Source: ZLKRG44 sp964555705 (GTDB lineage: Bacteria > Planctomycetota > Phycisphaerae > Phycisphaerales > SM1A02). From it: a stretch of 64,000 bases of DNA. The notes beneath the pieces were generated by a model that saw only the letters and a list, made by a program, of their open reading frames with translations, was not told where the DNA came from and did no database searches. This document shows, one piece after another, positions 44,227 through 52,839 of this stretch (position 1 is the stretch's first letter; every line of letters begins with the position of its first letter). The stretch spans positions 1-64,000 of the forward strand of contig CAZKTN010000001.1 of assembly GCA_964555705.1 (NCBI GenBank). Direction: 5' to 3'. The translations under genes were made by a program, and so were the position numbers.

Positions 44227-46005
44227 GTGGCGTCAAACGCCGACATCGCGAATGCCTTCGAGGAGATGGCTGCCCTGCTGGAGATCACCGGCGGCAGCGG
44301 CTTTCGCGTCAACGCGTACCGCCGCGCGGCGCGTGCCTGCGCTGACGCCCCCGATGACCTGTGCGTGATGGCGCAGCGCGTGCCCAAGCAGCTCGAGGCG
44401 ATCGAGGGGATCGGCGCCGGGCTCGCGGCGCGCATCATCGAGTTTGCGTCAACGGGCACCATGGCCGACCTCGCCGAGCTGCGTGCGTCCGTGCCACCAG
44501 GGCTTCCCGAGCTTCTGGAGCTCCAGGGCGTGGGACCCAAGACAGTGCGCACCCTCTGGACCGATGGCGGCATCGAGTCTGTGGCTGCGCTCAAGGCTGC
44601 GATCGAGAGCGGTGCGCTTGCCGGCCTTCCGCGCATTGGCACGCCGAAGTCGATCGCGAACCTGCGCGAGGCCGTGGATCACCACCTGGCGGCGGCCGGT
44701 GCGCCCAAGAGGTTCCGGATCGGGCAGGCGCTGCCAGTCGGCGAGGCGATCGCAGCGAGGCTGCGCGGGCTGGATGGCGTGTCCCGTGTCGAGATCGCAG
44801 GCAGCGCACGGCGCGGCCGCGAGACGGTCGGTGACCTCGACGTGCTTGTGGGGCTCGCGGACGGGACCGCGGCCGAGCAGGTCGCCGAGAGCGCAGTATC
44901 GATGGAAGGCGTGGCGAAGGTGCTTGCTCATGGTCCCACCAAGGTGTCCATGCGTCTCGCGCATGGGCTCCAGGTCGACGTGCGCATGGTGCCGATGGCG
45001 GCGTTCGGGGCCGCGCTCCTCTACTTCACCGGAAGCAAGGAGCACAACGTGCAGCTGCGCGAGCGCGCGATCGCCAAAGGGCTGCACCTCAACGAGTACG
45101 GCCTGTTCCCCGATGACGGGTCGCCCGCACCGCAGGAGCGCGGGATCGCCCCAGTGGCTGCCGCGGACGAGGCATCGATCTACGCGGCGCTTGGCATGCC
45201 TGAGGTCCCGCCCGAGTGCCGCGAGGCGCACGGCGAGCTCTCGTGGACCGAGGCCCCGCGCCTGGTCGAGGTGAGCGACATCCGCTGCGAGCTTCACGCG
45301 CACACCACCGAAAGCGACGGGCAGCTCTCGATCGTCGAGCTTGCCGAGCTGGCGAAGTCGCGGGGCTTCCACACGATCGCGGTCACCGACCACTCGCGCG
45401 CCTCCGCGCAGGCGAACGGGCTCTCCGTCGAGCGGCTGATGCGCCACATCGATGCGGTGCGTGCAGCCGAGCAGGCGGTCGGCGGCATCAGGATCCTCGC
45501 CGGAAGCGAGGTCGACATCCTGGCCGACGGACATCTCGACTACGACGACGAGACGCTCGCGAAGCTCGACATCGTCGTCGCGAGCCCGCACACCGCACTG
45601 CGTCAGGACCCTGCCGCCGCCACAGAGCGGCTCCTCAAGGCCATCCAAAACCCCTTCGTGCACATCATCGGTCATCCGACGGGCCGGATCATCCTTGGGC
45701 GCGAGGGTCTCTCGCCCGACATCCGCACGGTCGCGGCGGCTGCTGCAGAGCATGGGGTGGCCCTCGAGATCAACTCGCACTGGATGCGCCTGGACCTGCG
45801 GGACTCGCATGCGCGCGCCGCCATCGAGGCGGGCGCCATGATCGCCATCAACTGCGATGTCCACGCCGCAGAGGACGCCGACAACCTCCGCTACGGGGTG
45901 ATGACGGCACGGCGCGCCGGCATGACGCCCGACCGCTGCGTCAACTGCCTCGACCGCGCCGGCCTCGACCGGTGGCTGGGGCTTCGGCGCAGCGGACGGC
46001 ACTAG
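44227..46005 (+). CDS. polX: PolX-family DNA polymerase/PHP phosphoesterase
   Basis: A 592-aa bacterial family X polymerase thought to act in gap-filling DNA repair. Helix-hairpin-helix regions (LEAIEGIGAGLAARI; LELQGVGPKT) lie in the first 120 residues. The nucleotidyltransferase motif GSARRGRETVGDLDVLV (about residues 195-212) has the catalytic Asp pair. The C-terminal PHP domain (from about 355) starts ELHAHTTESDG and contains VTDHS, EVDIL, HIIGHP and the terminal NCDVHA motifs, implying metal-dependent exonuclease/phosphatase activity. GTG 44227 is 11 bp after tRNA-Arg. Confidence 0.92.
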   Translation: MASNADIANAFEEMAALLEITGGSGFRVNAYRRAARACADAPDDLCVMAQRVPKQLEAIEGIGAGLAARIIEFASTGTMADLAELRASVPPGLPELLELQGVGPKTVRTLWTDGGIESVAALKAAIESGALAGLPRIGTPKSIANLREAVDHHLAAAGAPKRFRIGQALPVGEAIAARLRGLDGVSRVEIAGSARRGRETVGDLDVLVGLADGTAAEQVAESAVSMEGVAKVLAHGPTKVSMRLAHGLQVDVRMVPMAAFGAALLYFTGSKEHNVQLRERAIAKGLHLNEYGLFPDDGSPAPQERGIAPVAAADEASIYAALGMPEVPPECREAHGELSWTEAPRLVEVSDIRCELHAHTTESDGQLSIVELAELAKSRGFHTIAVTDHSRASAQANGLSVERLMRHIDAVRAAEQAVGGIRILAGSEVDILADGHLDYDDETLAKLDIVVASPHTALRQDPAAATERLLKAIQNPFVHIIGHPTGRIILGREGLSPDIRTVAAAAAEHGVALEINSHWMRLDLRDSHARAAIEAGAMIAINCDVHAAEDADNLRYGVMTARRAGMTPDRCVNCLDRAGLDRWLGLRRSGRH

Positions 46006-46050
46006 TGGCTCGAGTCGCCGCTGCCGGACGGCGCACAGGTCGGGCGACAC

Positions 46051-46056
46051 TAGGAT
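46051..46056 (+). promoter_or_regulatory. -10-like TAGGAT 6 bp before ATG 46063 (ffh)
   Basis: TAGGAT with 6-bp spacing to the ffh ATG, and no Shine-Dalgarno between, fits a leaderless start. Confidence 0.4.
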
Positions 46057-46062
46057 CACGGC

Positions 46063-47529
46063 ATGTTCGAGTCGCTTTCTGAACGCTTCTCCTCCGCGCT
46101 CCGCCGGCTCTCCGGGCGCGGGCGCATCAGCGAGCAGAACGTCCGCGAGGCGATGCAGGAGGTGCGCACCGCGCTCCTCGAGGCCGATGTCCAGCAGGAT
46201 GTCGTCGATGCGTTCTGCGAGGACGTGCTGGGCGATGCGCTCGGCACCGAGGTGCTCGCGAGCCTGACGCCTGCGCAGGAGATGGTCGGCATCGTGCACA
46301 GGAGGCTCGTGGAGCTGATGGGCCCGGCTGCCGCTGGCCTCCCCTCCGTTGAGCCCGGACCCGCAGTCGTGCTGATGTGCGGACTTCAGGGATCGGGGAA
46401 GACCACCACATGCGGCAAGCTTGCGGCGTGGCTGCGCAAGCGAGGCCGGAGCGTGATGCTCGCCGCGTGCGACCTTCAGCGGCCCGCGGCCGTGGACCAG
46501 CTTCGCATCGTGGCCGAGGCTGTTGCGGCCGACGCACCTGGGAGCGCCAAGGTCACCTTCCACGGCGAACCCGAGAAGTGCGCCGAGATCGGCCGCGCCG
46601 TCGGCGTGGCGGTTGGTGTCGCCACCCGTGCGCTTGCTCGTGCGCGGGCCGAGCGCATCGACACGCTGATCATCGACACCGCAGGCCGGCTCCACATCGA
46701 CGAGGACCTCATGAAGGAGCTCGCGGCGATCGACGCCGCCGTGCAGCCGCACGAGCGCATCTTCGTGGTCGACGCGATGACCGGGCAGGATGCGGTGCGA
46801 AGCGCCAAGGCATTCCACGAGAGGCTTGCGCTCGATGGCGTCATCGTCACAAAGTTCGACTCCGACACCCGCGGCGGCGCCACGCTGAGCGTGCGGCGGG
46901 TGACGGGCGCCCCAATCCGCTTCGTGGGCATCTCGGAGCGCTGGGACGGCCTCGAGGAGTTCCACCCCGAGCGCGTTGCGGGACGCATCCTGGGCATGGG
47001 CGATGTCGTGAGCCTTGTCGAGAAGGCGCAGGCCGAGGTCAGCGAGGCCGAGGCGCAGGACATGGCGGACAAGCTCGCGAAGGGCCGCTTCACGATGGAC
47101 GACTTCCTCAAGCAGATGCGGATGCTGCGGCGGATGGGCTCCATGAAGCAGCTGCTGGGCATGCTGCCTGGCGTGGGCCAGATGCTCAAGGACGTCAACA
47201 TCGACGATGCGCAGTTCGACCGCGTCGAGGGCATGGTGCACTCGATGACGCCACGCGAGCGCGAGGACGTTGCGGTCATCGACCGCAGCCGCGCGCGGCG
47301 CATCGCGTCAGGCAGCGGCACGCAGCCGCACGAGGTGTCGCGCCTCGCGGAGCAGTTCCGCACGATGTCGCGCATGACGCAGCAGATGGCGAAGATGGGT
47401 CCCGGCGCGATGGGCAAGGCGATGGCCGGGATGGGCGGCATGCCAGGCATGGGCGGGATGCCAGGGCTGCGCACCAAGGGCTCGACGCGCACCGAGAGCG
47501 TGAAGGCTCGCTTCAAGAAGCGGCGCTGA
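46063..47529 (+). CDS. ffh: Signal recognition particle protein Ffh
   Basis: A 488-aa SRP54 GTPase that targets nascent membrane proteins. The N domain (1-90) precedes the G domain, with G1 GLQGSGKTTTCGKL (about residue 107), DLQRPAAVDQL, DTAGR and KFDSDTRGG. The M domain from about 330 ends in a Met/Gly-rich segment (MGKAMAGMGGMPGMGG) and a basic tail. The SRP RNA gene was not seen in the window. It converges on the AI-2E family gene. Confidence 0.95.
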   Translation: MFESLSERFSSALRRLSGRGRISEQNVREAMQEVRTALLEADVQQDVVDAFCEDVLGDALGTEVLASLTPAQEMVGIVHRRLVELMGPAAAGLPSVEPGPAVVLMCGLQGSGKTTTCGKLAAWLRKRGRSVMLAACDLQRPAAVDQLRIVAEAVAADAPGSAKVTFHGEPEKCAEIGRAVGVAVGVATRALARARAERIDTLIIDTAGRLHIDEDLMKELAAIDAAVQPHERIFVVDAMTGQDAVRSAKAFHERLALDGVIVTKFDSDTRGGATLSVRRVTGAPIRFVGISERWDGLEEFHPERVAGRILGMGDVVSLVEKAQAEVSEAEAQDMADKLAKGRFTMDDFLKQMRMLRRMGSMKQLLGMLPGVGQMLKDVNIDDAQFDRVEGMVHSMTPREREDVAVIDRSRARRIASGSGTQPHEVSRLAEQFRTMSRMTQQMAKMGPGAMGKAMAGMGGMPGMGGMPGLRTKGSTRTESVKARFKKRR

Positions 47530-47591
47530 CGGCGCCTCCGCTCGCGGCGGCAGACGTGCGCAGCGTCAATTCCCGCGGGGGCCTGCGCGCC

Positions 47592-48845
47592 CTAGTCGCG
47601 GTCGATGGGCAGCGGGTCGCTCGCGCGCCCTGCCGCCCACTCGCGAAGCGCAGGCATCAGCATCTCGCTCCCGAGGATCTTGATGCACGCGGCTGCAGGA
47701 ATGGCCAGCAGCATGCCGTACACCCCGGCGAGGCTTGCGCCCGCAAGCACCGCGACGAACACCGAGACAGGGCCGAGGTTGGTGGCGCGACCGGCAATCA
47801 CCGGCGTGAGCAGGTATCCCTCGATCGACTGCACGATCACGAACACGAGCACAGGTCCGCCGAGCATCCAGTACCACGCCATGCGCTCCGCGTCGGGCAG
47901 CGACAGCTGGTCGACGCCGAGCAGCGCCACAGCGGGAATCACGGCAAGCGCCCCGAGGTACGGCACGATGGAGAGGAGCCCACCGACGAACCCGAGCGTG
48001 AATGCGTAGGGCACTCCGCCGATCTTCCATCCCACCGCAAGAAGGATCCCCATGATGCCGGCGATCACGATGCGCCCGCGCACGAACGCAGAGACCGCTC
48101 GGTCCATCTCTGAGGCGAGCTCCTCCACGCGGGGGCGGTGCGCCTCCGGGACAAGCTTGCGCAGGAACGAGATCGTGTCAGGGAACCCGATGCTGAAGAA
48201 CCAGAAGTAGAACGGCACGAGAAACGCCGCGAAGGCCAGCGCCGTGATGTCGACGATGCGCGCGATCGCGGCGGTTGCCGTCGGCCCGAGCACGCTCTCG
48301 ATGAGCGGCGCGTCCGCGCGCACGACCACGGCCGGCTCTGCGGCGCCTGCGGTAGCCGCGGCGCCGTCATCCCGTGGAGAGGCGTTCAGGCGCGGTCCCA
48401 TGAGGGCCTCGCGGATGCGCGTGACATCGCCCTGGTACGCCTCAGGGAGCGCGCCCTCCACCTTCTCGAGCATCCCGTCGAACTTGCCCGCGCGCACGTT
48501 CTGCACCAGCGACGTGGTCTGGGAGACGAGCACAGGCACCGTCACCAGGAGCAGCACCACAAGCCCGACTCCAAACGTCGCCAGGATGCCTCCCACCGCC
48601 GCAGGGCGCGTCATGCCCATCCGCCGGCACAGCCACTGCACGAGCGGCTCGACGAGGTACGCCAGGCCGAGCGCCACAAGCAGCGGCACCGTGACGAAAC
48701 GCAGCGCGTAGCCAAGCCAGAGCACCCCCACCACCGACGCCACCACGAGCACGTCACGTACCCACTGGATCTGCCACAGGTGCAGACGCGTCAGTTCCCG
48801 TACCCGCTTGCCCTCCTGGCTGTCGGTGTCGCCCATGCGGCTCAC
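47592..48845 (-). CDS. AI-2E/PerM family membrane exporter
   Basis: A 417-aa polytopic membrane protein of the AI-2E transporter (PerM/TqsA) family. Paired N-terminal helices (VVGVLWLGYAL, VPLLVALGLAYLVEPLV) lead to a soluble periplasm-like segment (about residues 120-185), then the conserved PFYFWFF, GRIVIAGIMGILLAVGW, VGGLLSIVPYLGALAVIP and EGYLLTPVIAG blocks. Substrates vary in the family and cannot be inferred. GTG 48845 overlaps the stop of the Minf_1886-like gene (GTGA), indicating a two-gene operon. Confidence 0.85.
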   Translation of the reverse strand: MSRMGDTDSQEGKRVRELTRLHLWQIQWVRDVLVVASVVGVLWLGYALRFVTVPLLVALGLAYLVEPLVQWLCRRMGMTRPAAVGGILATFGVGLVVLLLVTVPVLVSQTTSLVQNVRAGKFDGMLEKVEGALPEAYQGDVTRIREALMGPRLNASPRDDGAAATAGAAEPAVVVRADAPLIESVLGPTATAAIARIVDITALAFAAFLVPFYFWFFSIGFPDTISFLRKLVPEAHRPRVEELASEMDRAVSAFVRGRIVIAGIMGILLAVGWKIGGVPYAFTLGFVGGLLSIVPYLGALAVIPAVALLGVDQLSLPDAERMAWYWMLGGPVLVFVIVQSIEGYLLTPVIAGRATNLGPVSVFVAVLAGASLAGVYGMLLAIPAAACIKILGSEMLMPALREWAAGRASDPLPIDRD

Positions 48846-49309
48846 GATATCGGGGCGGAGGCCTCACGTTGCGCTGGCGGCGCACCTGCCGCCGCAAGCC
48901 GGCGCCTGATCGAGTCGGGCGAGAAGACCTCCGCAAAGTCGTACACGGAGCGGAAGTCCTCAATCGAGTCCGATGGCGTCTTGGCCATGATGCCCACATC
49001 GATCATCGCGAAGACCATGCGCCCGAAGTCATCCGTCCGCTGGATGCGCCACCGCTCGAGCACTGCGGGCGCGAGCATCCCGTACCTGGCGATCGCGAAG
49101 TCGAGGAGACCCATGCAGAGCTGCTGGCCCGTGACGTGGTTCCCTTCAGACGCCGATGACCCCTGGAACTCCCGCGTGCCTGCCTGGACGCGACCCACCG
49201 AGTACTCGAGGCCCTCCCGGATGAACTGGTAGGCCTCGATCGGGTACGGGCCACGCGACGCCAAGGCCTTCGCGATCGCCTCATCGCCCATGGATGCGGG
49301 GTCGGACAT
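48842..49309 (-). CDS. Minf_1886-family conserved protein
   Basis: A 155-aa soluble protein with the blocks FIREGLEYSVGRV, NHVTGQQLCMGLLDFAI, DFGRMVFAMIDVGIM and DFRSVYDFAEVF. This is the pattern I associate with the Minf_1886 family found mainly in Verrucomicrobia and Planctomycetes. Its function is unknown. ATG 49309 is preceded at exactly 6 bp by TACGAT on this strand. It is co-directional and overlapping with the AI-2E family gene. Confidence 0.75.
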   Translation of the reverse strand: MSDPASMGDEAIAKALASRGPYPIEAYQFIREGLEYSVGRVQAGTREFQGSSASEGNHVTGQQLCMGLLDFAIARYGMLAPAVLERWRIQRTDDFGRMVFAMIDVGIMAKTPSDSIEDFRSVYDFAEVFSPDSIRRRLAAAGAPPAQREASAPIS

Positions 49310-49315
49310 CGGGGC

Positions 49316-49321
49316 ATCGTA
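49316..49321 (-). promoter_or_regulatory. -10-like TACGAT 6 bp before the Minf_1886-like ATG
   Basis: Minus-strand TACGAT, 6 bp before ATG 49309. Confidence 0.35.
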
Positions 49322-49414
49322 GGCGCGCCGCCTTGCAGTCGGATGTGGCCGTGGCTTCTGCCTCGACTCGATCCTCGGACGCTGGCGCTGCACGCACCCG
49401 CTGACGTGTCGCGT

Positions 49415-49462
49415 TATACTTCCGCCACGCAAACGGCGGTACTTCCGCCTTGGCCAAGGAGA
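49415..49462 (+). promoter_or_regulatory. -10 box, repeat/hairpin leader and ribosome binding site of the OmpA-like gene
   Basis: TATACT (49415-49420) overlaps the first of two TACTTCCGCC direct repeats (49417-49426 and 49440-49449). The first repeat and the sequence between them form a CCGCC/GGCGG hairpin. AAGGAGAGG follows about 10 nt before ATG 49473. Confidence 0.5.
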
Positions 49463-49472
49463 GGCCGACCAC

Positions 49473-50357
49473 ATGACGACACGTCCACAATTCGCGTTCA
49501 CCCTTCCCGGACCCGTGCGCATCGGAGCGATCGCCGCATCCGCACTCGCGCTCGCAGCCTGCGTGCCGCAGGAGAAGTACAACGACCTTGAGCTTGCGTA
49601 CCGCTCGGAGCAGCAGCAGCTGATCCGCACGCAGGGAGAGCTCGAGACCGCACGAGCCAACGAGGCACGGCTTCGGTCGCAACTCGCCCAGGCAGCCTCT
49701 GACCTTGAGAGCCTCGAGGCTCTCCGCAAGGGGCAGAACGTCGACGTCGACAAGCTGCTCGCCGACTACGAGGCCCTGCTCGGCCAGATCGGCAAGCTCG
49801 ATGTCGGCGGTCCGCTGCCCAACGACGTCAACAAGGCGCTCGCCGACCTCGCCGCGCAGTACCCGGAGGTGCTCCAGTTCGATCCGCGTCGCGGCATGAT
49901 CCGCTTCATGTCGGACTTCACGTTCGATCCAGGCTCGGTGCAGCTCAAGTCAGGCGCGCTCGCGGCGCTCAAGACGCTCGCTCCGATCCTGACAAGCTCC
50001 CAGGCGGCGGGCTTCGAGGTGGTGGTCGTCGGCCACACCGACAACACGCCGATCCGCCGCTCCGCGGCTCAGCACCCGACGAACATGCACCTCTCGGCGC
50101 ACCGCGCCATCAGTGTGCGCGACCAGCTCGTCAAGGATGGCGTCCCCGCCACGCGCTTCCTGATCGCCGGCTACGGCGAGTTCCGGCCCGTGGTGGCCAA
50201 TGGCTCAAACGGCGCTGCGCAGAACCGCCGCGTCGAGATCTACCTCATGCCGTTCCTGGTCTCTTCCGGCTCGGCTGGAGTGAGCGCAACGGCGGCTCCA
50301 GCCGCTCCGGCCCCGGCACCCGCACCTGCGGGCGGATTCGAGGAACCGACCAAGTAA
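49473..50357 (+). CDS. OmpA-family (Pal-like) outer-membrane lipoprotein
   Basis: A 294-aa envelope protein. An N-terminal signal segment ends LALAAC, a lipobox with Cys about 30. A coiled-coil region (about 35-90, QQQLIRTQGELETARANEA) precedes the OmpA-like peptidoglycan-binding domain (about 130-265), which has VVVVGHTDNTPIRR and NMHLSAHRAISVRDQL. The C-terminus is a Pro/Ala-rich tail. It probably anchors the outer membrane to peptidoglycan. A strong terminator follows at 50425, so it is likely transcribed alone. Confidence 0.88.
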   Translation: MTTRPQFAFTLPGPVRIGAIAASALALAACVPQEKYNDLELAYRSEQQQLIRTQGELETARANEARLRSQLAQAASDLESLEALRKGQNVDVDKLLADYEALLGQIGKLDVGGPLPNDVNKALADLAAQYPEVLQFDPRRGMIRFMSDFTFDPGSVQLKSGALAALKTLAPILTSSQAAGFEVVVVGHTDNTPIRRSAAQHPTNMHLSAHRAISVRDQLVKDGVPATRFLIAGYGEFRPVVANGSNGAAQNRRVEIYLMPFLVSSGSAGVSATAAPAAPAPAPAPAGGFEEPTK

Positions 50358-50424
50358 CGGACGATTCCCCCGAGAACCGACGAGCAGTCCTGCGGGCAAC
50401 GCAACAGCCCACGACTTTCCTGAA

Positions 50425-50455
50425 CGCCCTCGGCCACACCGAGGGCGTTTTCTTT
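50425..50455 (+). terminator. Rho-independent terminator after the OmpA-like gene
   Basis: A perfect 9-bp stem CGCCCTCGG (50425-50433) / CCGAGGGCG (50439-50447) with a 5-nt loop and the tail TTTTCTTT (50448-50455). It is the clearest terminator in the window. Confidence 0.92.
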
Positions 50456-50467
50456 GCAAGGATTCTG

Positions 50468-50526
50468 CATGGTCGTGCATTTTCGGACCATGTTCGTTTG
50501 GCGCTGATGCGCTTGCGCGGTACTGT
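50468..50526 (+). promoter_or_regulatory. Promoter and upstream dyad of the lamin-tail/dockerin gene
   Basis: TTGGCG (50498-50503), 17-bp spacer, TACTGT (50521-50526). Just upstream is a perfect inverted repeat CATGGTC (50468-50474) / GACCATG (50486-50492), a possible operator. Confidence 0.45.
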
Positions 50527-50594
50527 GTTGACGTGGTCTTGCCACCCGCAGCCCCTGTTGGGCCCGGCATTCAGGTCCCCTGTCTGGAGAAACG

Positions 50595-52805
50595 ATGACG
50601 TCCCGACCGATCCTCGCCGCGATCGCCGCTTTCGCTCTTCCTGCACTTGCGTCCGCCCAGGTGACGCTCAACGAGATTCGGGTGGGTCAACCTGGCTTCG
50701 ACACGCAGGAGTATGTGGAGCTGAAGGCCGCGTCCGGAACGTCGCTCGCGGGACTCACGCTCATCGTGATTGGCGACGCGGAAGGTCAGACTCCGCCGGC
50801 GCAGAATGGCGTGATTGAGGAGGCCATTGCGCTGTCGGGCTCGGTCGGCAAGAGCGGCTACTTCGTCATCGCGGAACCGACCTTCACGCTCGCACTGGCC
50901 GACCTTGTCGCACCGCTCAACTTCGAGGACCCCGACAACGTCACGTTCCTGCTCGTGACTGGCTTCTGGGGCACCATCGGGCAGTCGCTCGACCTGAACC
51001 TTGACGGCACGCTCGACGTGACGCCGTGGACGGGCATCGTGGATTCGGCGGCCATCGTCTCGACGGCATCGCCTGATGGCGTGACGAGCGACTTCGTGTA
51101 CTCCGACACCCGCGTTGGCCCCGACGGCACCACGTCGCCCTCCTACGTCAGGCGCTGCCTGAACACTGGGGCGTGGCAGGTTGGCGCGGCTGACCTCAGC
51201 GTCGCCGGAGACACGCCCGGCGCAGGCAACCCAACCTGCAGCACCGGCGGAGAGACCGTGCGCATCAGCGAGCTTCGGACCGACATGCCGGGCGCCGACG
51301 ACAACGAGTACTTCGAGCTCGAGGGCCCTCCCGGCACCGTGCTCAACGGCTACACGTACATCGTGCTCGGTGACGGCAACGACCCGCTCGATGTGGGCGT
51401 CATCGAGACGGTGGTTTCGCTTGACGGCGTGACCATCCCCGCCAGCGGCTACCTGCTTGTCGCGGAGCCGACGTTCACGCTGGCCACGCCAGACTTCGTC
51501 ACGCTCCCTAACGCGCTCAACTTCGAGAACAGCGACAACGTCACGCACATGCTCGTGCGCGGGTTCACAGGTGCGCTCGGCGACGACCTCCACACCAGCA
51601 CGTCCTGCGTGCTCGACACCACACCGTGGACGGCGGTGGTCGACGCGATCGGCCTGAAGGGACCGGACAACACCTGCATCTTCTCGGATACGTATGTGGG
51701 ACCCGACGGCACCTTCACCGTTGCGCATGCCTACCGCTGCGCCCCCGAGGGCGACTGGACCGCGAGCGCGTTCACCCTTGATGCGGGCGGCGACACTCCG
51801 GGAGCTGCAAACCGCAAGTGCTCGGTGGGACCGCCCGTCGAGTGCGGCGACGAGGGAACCGGCTCGTGCAGCGAGGCGCGGGAGACGCCCTTCTGCGACG
51901 ACCAGGCGTGCTGCACAAACGTGTGCGCAATCGATCCGACGTGCTGCGAGGTGGCATGGGATGCGGAGTGCGTGACGCAGGCCAAGGTGACCTGTGCGGG
52001 CGGGCAGTCGAGCTGCGACCGCGGCGCCATATCCCTGAACGAGATTCGCATCGACATGCCCGGGTCGGACACGCGCGAGTTCATCGAGATCGCCGGCACG
52101 CCGGGAACGACTCTGGACGTGACGATCATCGTCATCGGTGATGGCACTGGCGGCAGCGGCGTCGTCGAGCGCGTGCGCAGCCTTGACGGCGTCATCATCC
52201 CGGCGGACGGGACGCTCCTCGTGGGCAATCCCGCCTTGAACCCCGATGTGGGCAACGGAGCCGGATCGGGAGGATCGGATGTCGCGACTGACTGGATCGA
52301 GAACAGCGACAACATCACGATCTTCCTCGTTCGCGGCTGGACGGGAACGCTGGGCCAGGACCTCGACACCAACGACGACGGCACGCTTGACGCGACGCCG
52401 TGGACGGAACTCGTCGACGGTATCGCGATCCTCGAGTCGGACGCGACGCCGCCGGTCGGCACCGAGTGGGCCTACGGCGACAACCGCATCGGGCCCGATG
52501 GCACGTTCGTGCCAGGCCAGATCTGGCGGTGCCGCGACACAGGCTGCTGGAACATCGGGCTCTTCGATCCTGCGGCCAACGAGGCAGCAGGCAACGAGAC
52601 GCCGGGCTCCGACAATGCCAGCTGCGGCGGCGCCAACCCGTGCCCGGCCGACATCAACGGCGACGACACGGTCGGCGGCCTCGACCTCACCTCGCTGCTT
52701 GCAGCGTGGGGCGGAAACGACCCCGCGGCGGACATCGATGGTGACGGAACGGTGAGCGGCACAGACCTCACGGCGCTCCTCGCGGCGTGGGGCCCCTGCC
52801 CCTAA
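50595..52805 (+). CDS. Secreted protein with three lamin-tail-like repeats, Cys-rich module and dockerin-like C-terminus
   Basis: A 736-aa exported protein with a signal peptide (AAFALPALASA). Three homologous units begin VTLNEIRVGQPG (about 23), VRISELRTDMPG (about 221) and ISLNEIRIDMPG (about 480), each resembling a lamin-tail (LTD) beta-sandwich with conserved YVGPDGT/RIGPDGT and WTG-type turns. A Cys-rich module (about 430-473, CCTNVCAIDPTCCEVAWD) precedes the third unit. Residues about 684-736 form two EF-hand-like dockerin repeats (DINGDDTVGGLDL, DIDGDGTVSGTDL) ending AAWGPCP, a C-terminus common in planctomycete surface proteins. It is probably cell-surface or secreted. GGAG precedes the ATG. 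Confidence 0.8.
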   Translation: MTSRPILAAIAAFALPALASAQVTLNEIRVGQPGFDTQEYVELKAASGTSLAGLTLIVIGDAEGQTPPAQNGVIEEAIALSGSVGKSGYFVIAEPTFTLALADLVAPLNFEDPDNVTFLLVTGFWGTIGQSLDLNLDGTLDVTPWTGIVDSAAIVSTASPDGVTSDFVYSDTRVGPDGTTSPSYVRRCLNTGAWQVGAADLSVAGDTPGAGNPTCSTGGETVRISELRTDMPGADDNEYFELEGPPGTVLNGYTYIVLGDGNDPLDVGVIETVVSLDGVTIPASGYLLVAEPTFTLATPDFVTLPNALNFENSDNVTHMLVRGFTGALGDDLHTSTSCVLDTTPWTAVVDAIGLKGPDNTCIFSDTYVGPDGTFTVAHAYRCAPEGDWTASAFTLDAGGDTPGAANRKCSVGPPVECGDEGTGSCSEARETPFCDDQACCTNVCAIDPTCCEVAWDAECVTQAKVTCAGGQSSCDRGAISLNEIRIDMPGSDTREFIEIAGTPGTTLDVTIIVIGDGTGGSGVVERVRSLDGVIIPADGTLLVGNPALNPDVGNGAGSGGSDVATDWIENSDNITIFLVRGWTGTLGQDLDTNDDGTLDATPWTELVDGIAILESDATPPVGTEWAYGDNRIGPDGTFVPGQIWRCRDTGCWNIGLFDPAANEAAGNETPGSDNASCGGANPCPADINGDDTVGGLDLTSLLAAWGGNDPAADIDGDGTVSGTDLTALLAAWGPCP

Positions 52806-52827
52806 CTGGCCGCCGCCCTGGAGCGGC

Positions 52828-52833
52828 TATCGT
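52828..52833 (+). promoter_or_regulatory. -10-like TATCGT 6 bp before GTG 52840
   Basis: TATCGT lies in the 34-bp gap before the MlaE gene with the 6-bp spacing seen elsewhere. Confidence 0.4.
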
Positions 52834-52839
52834 TCAGCG

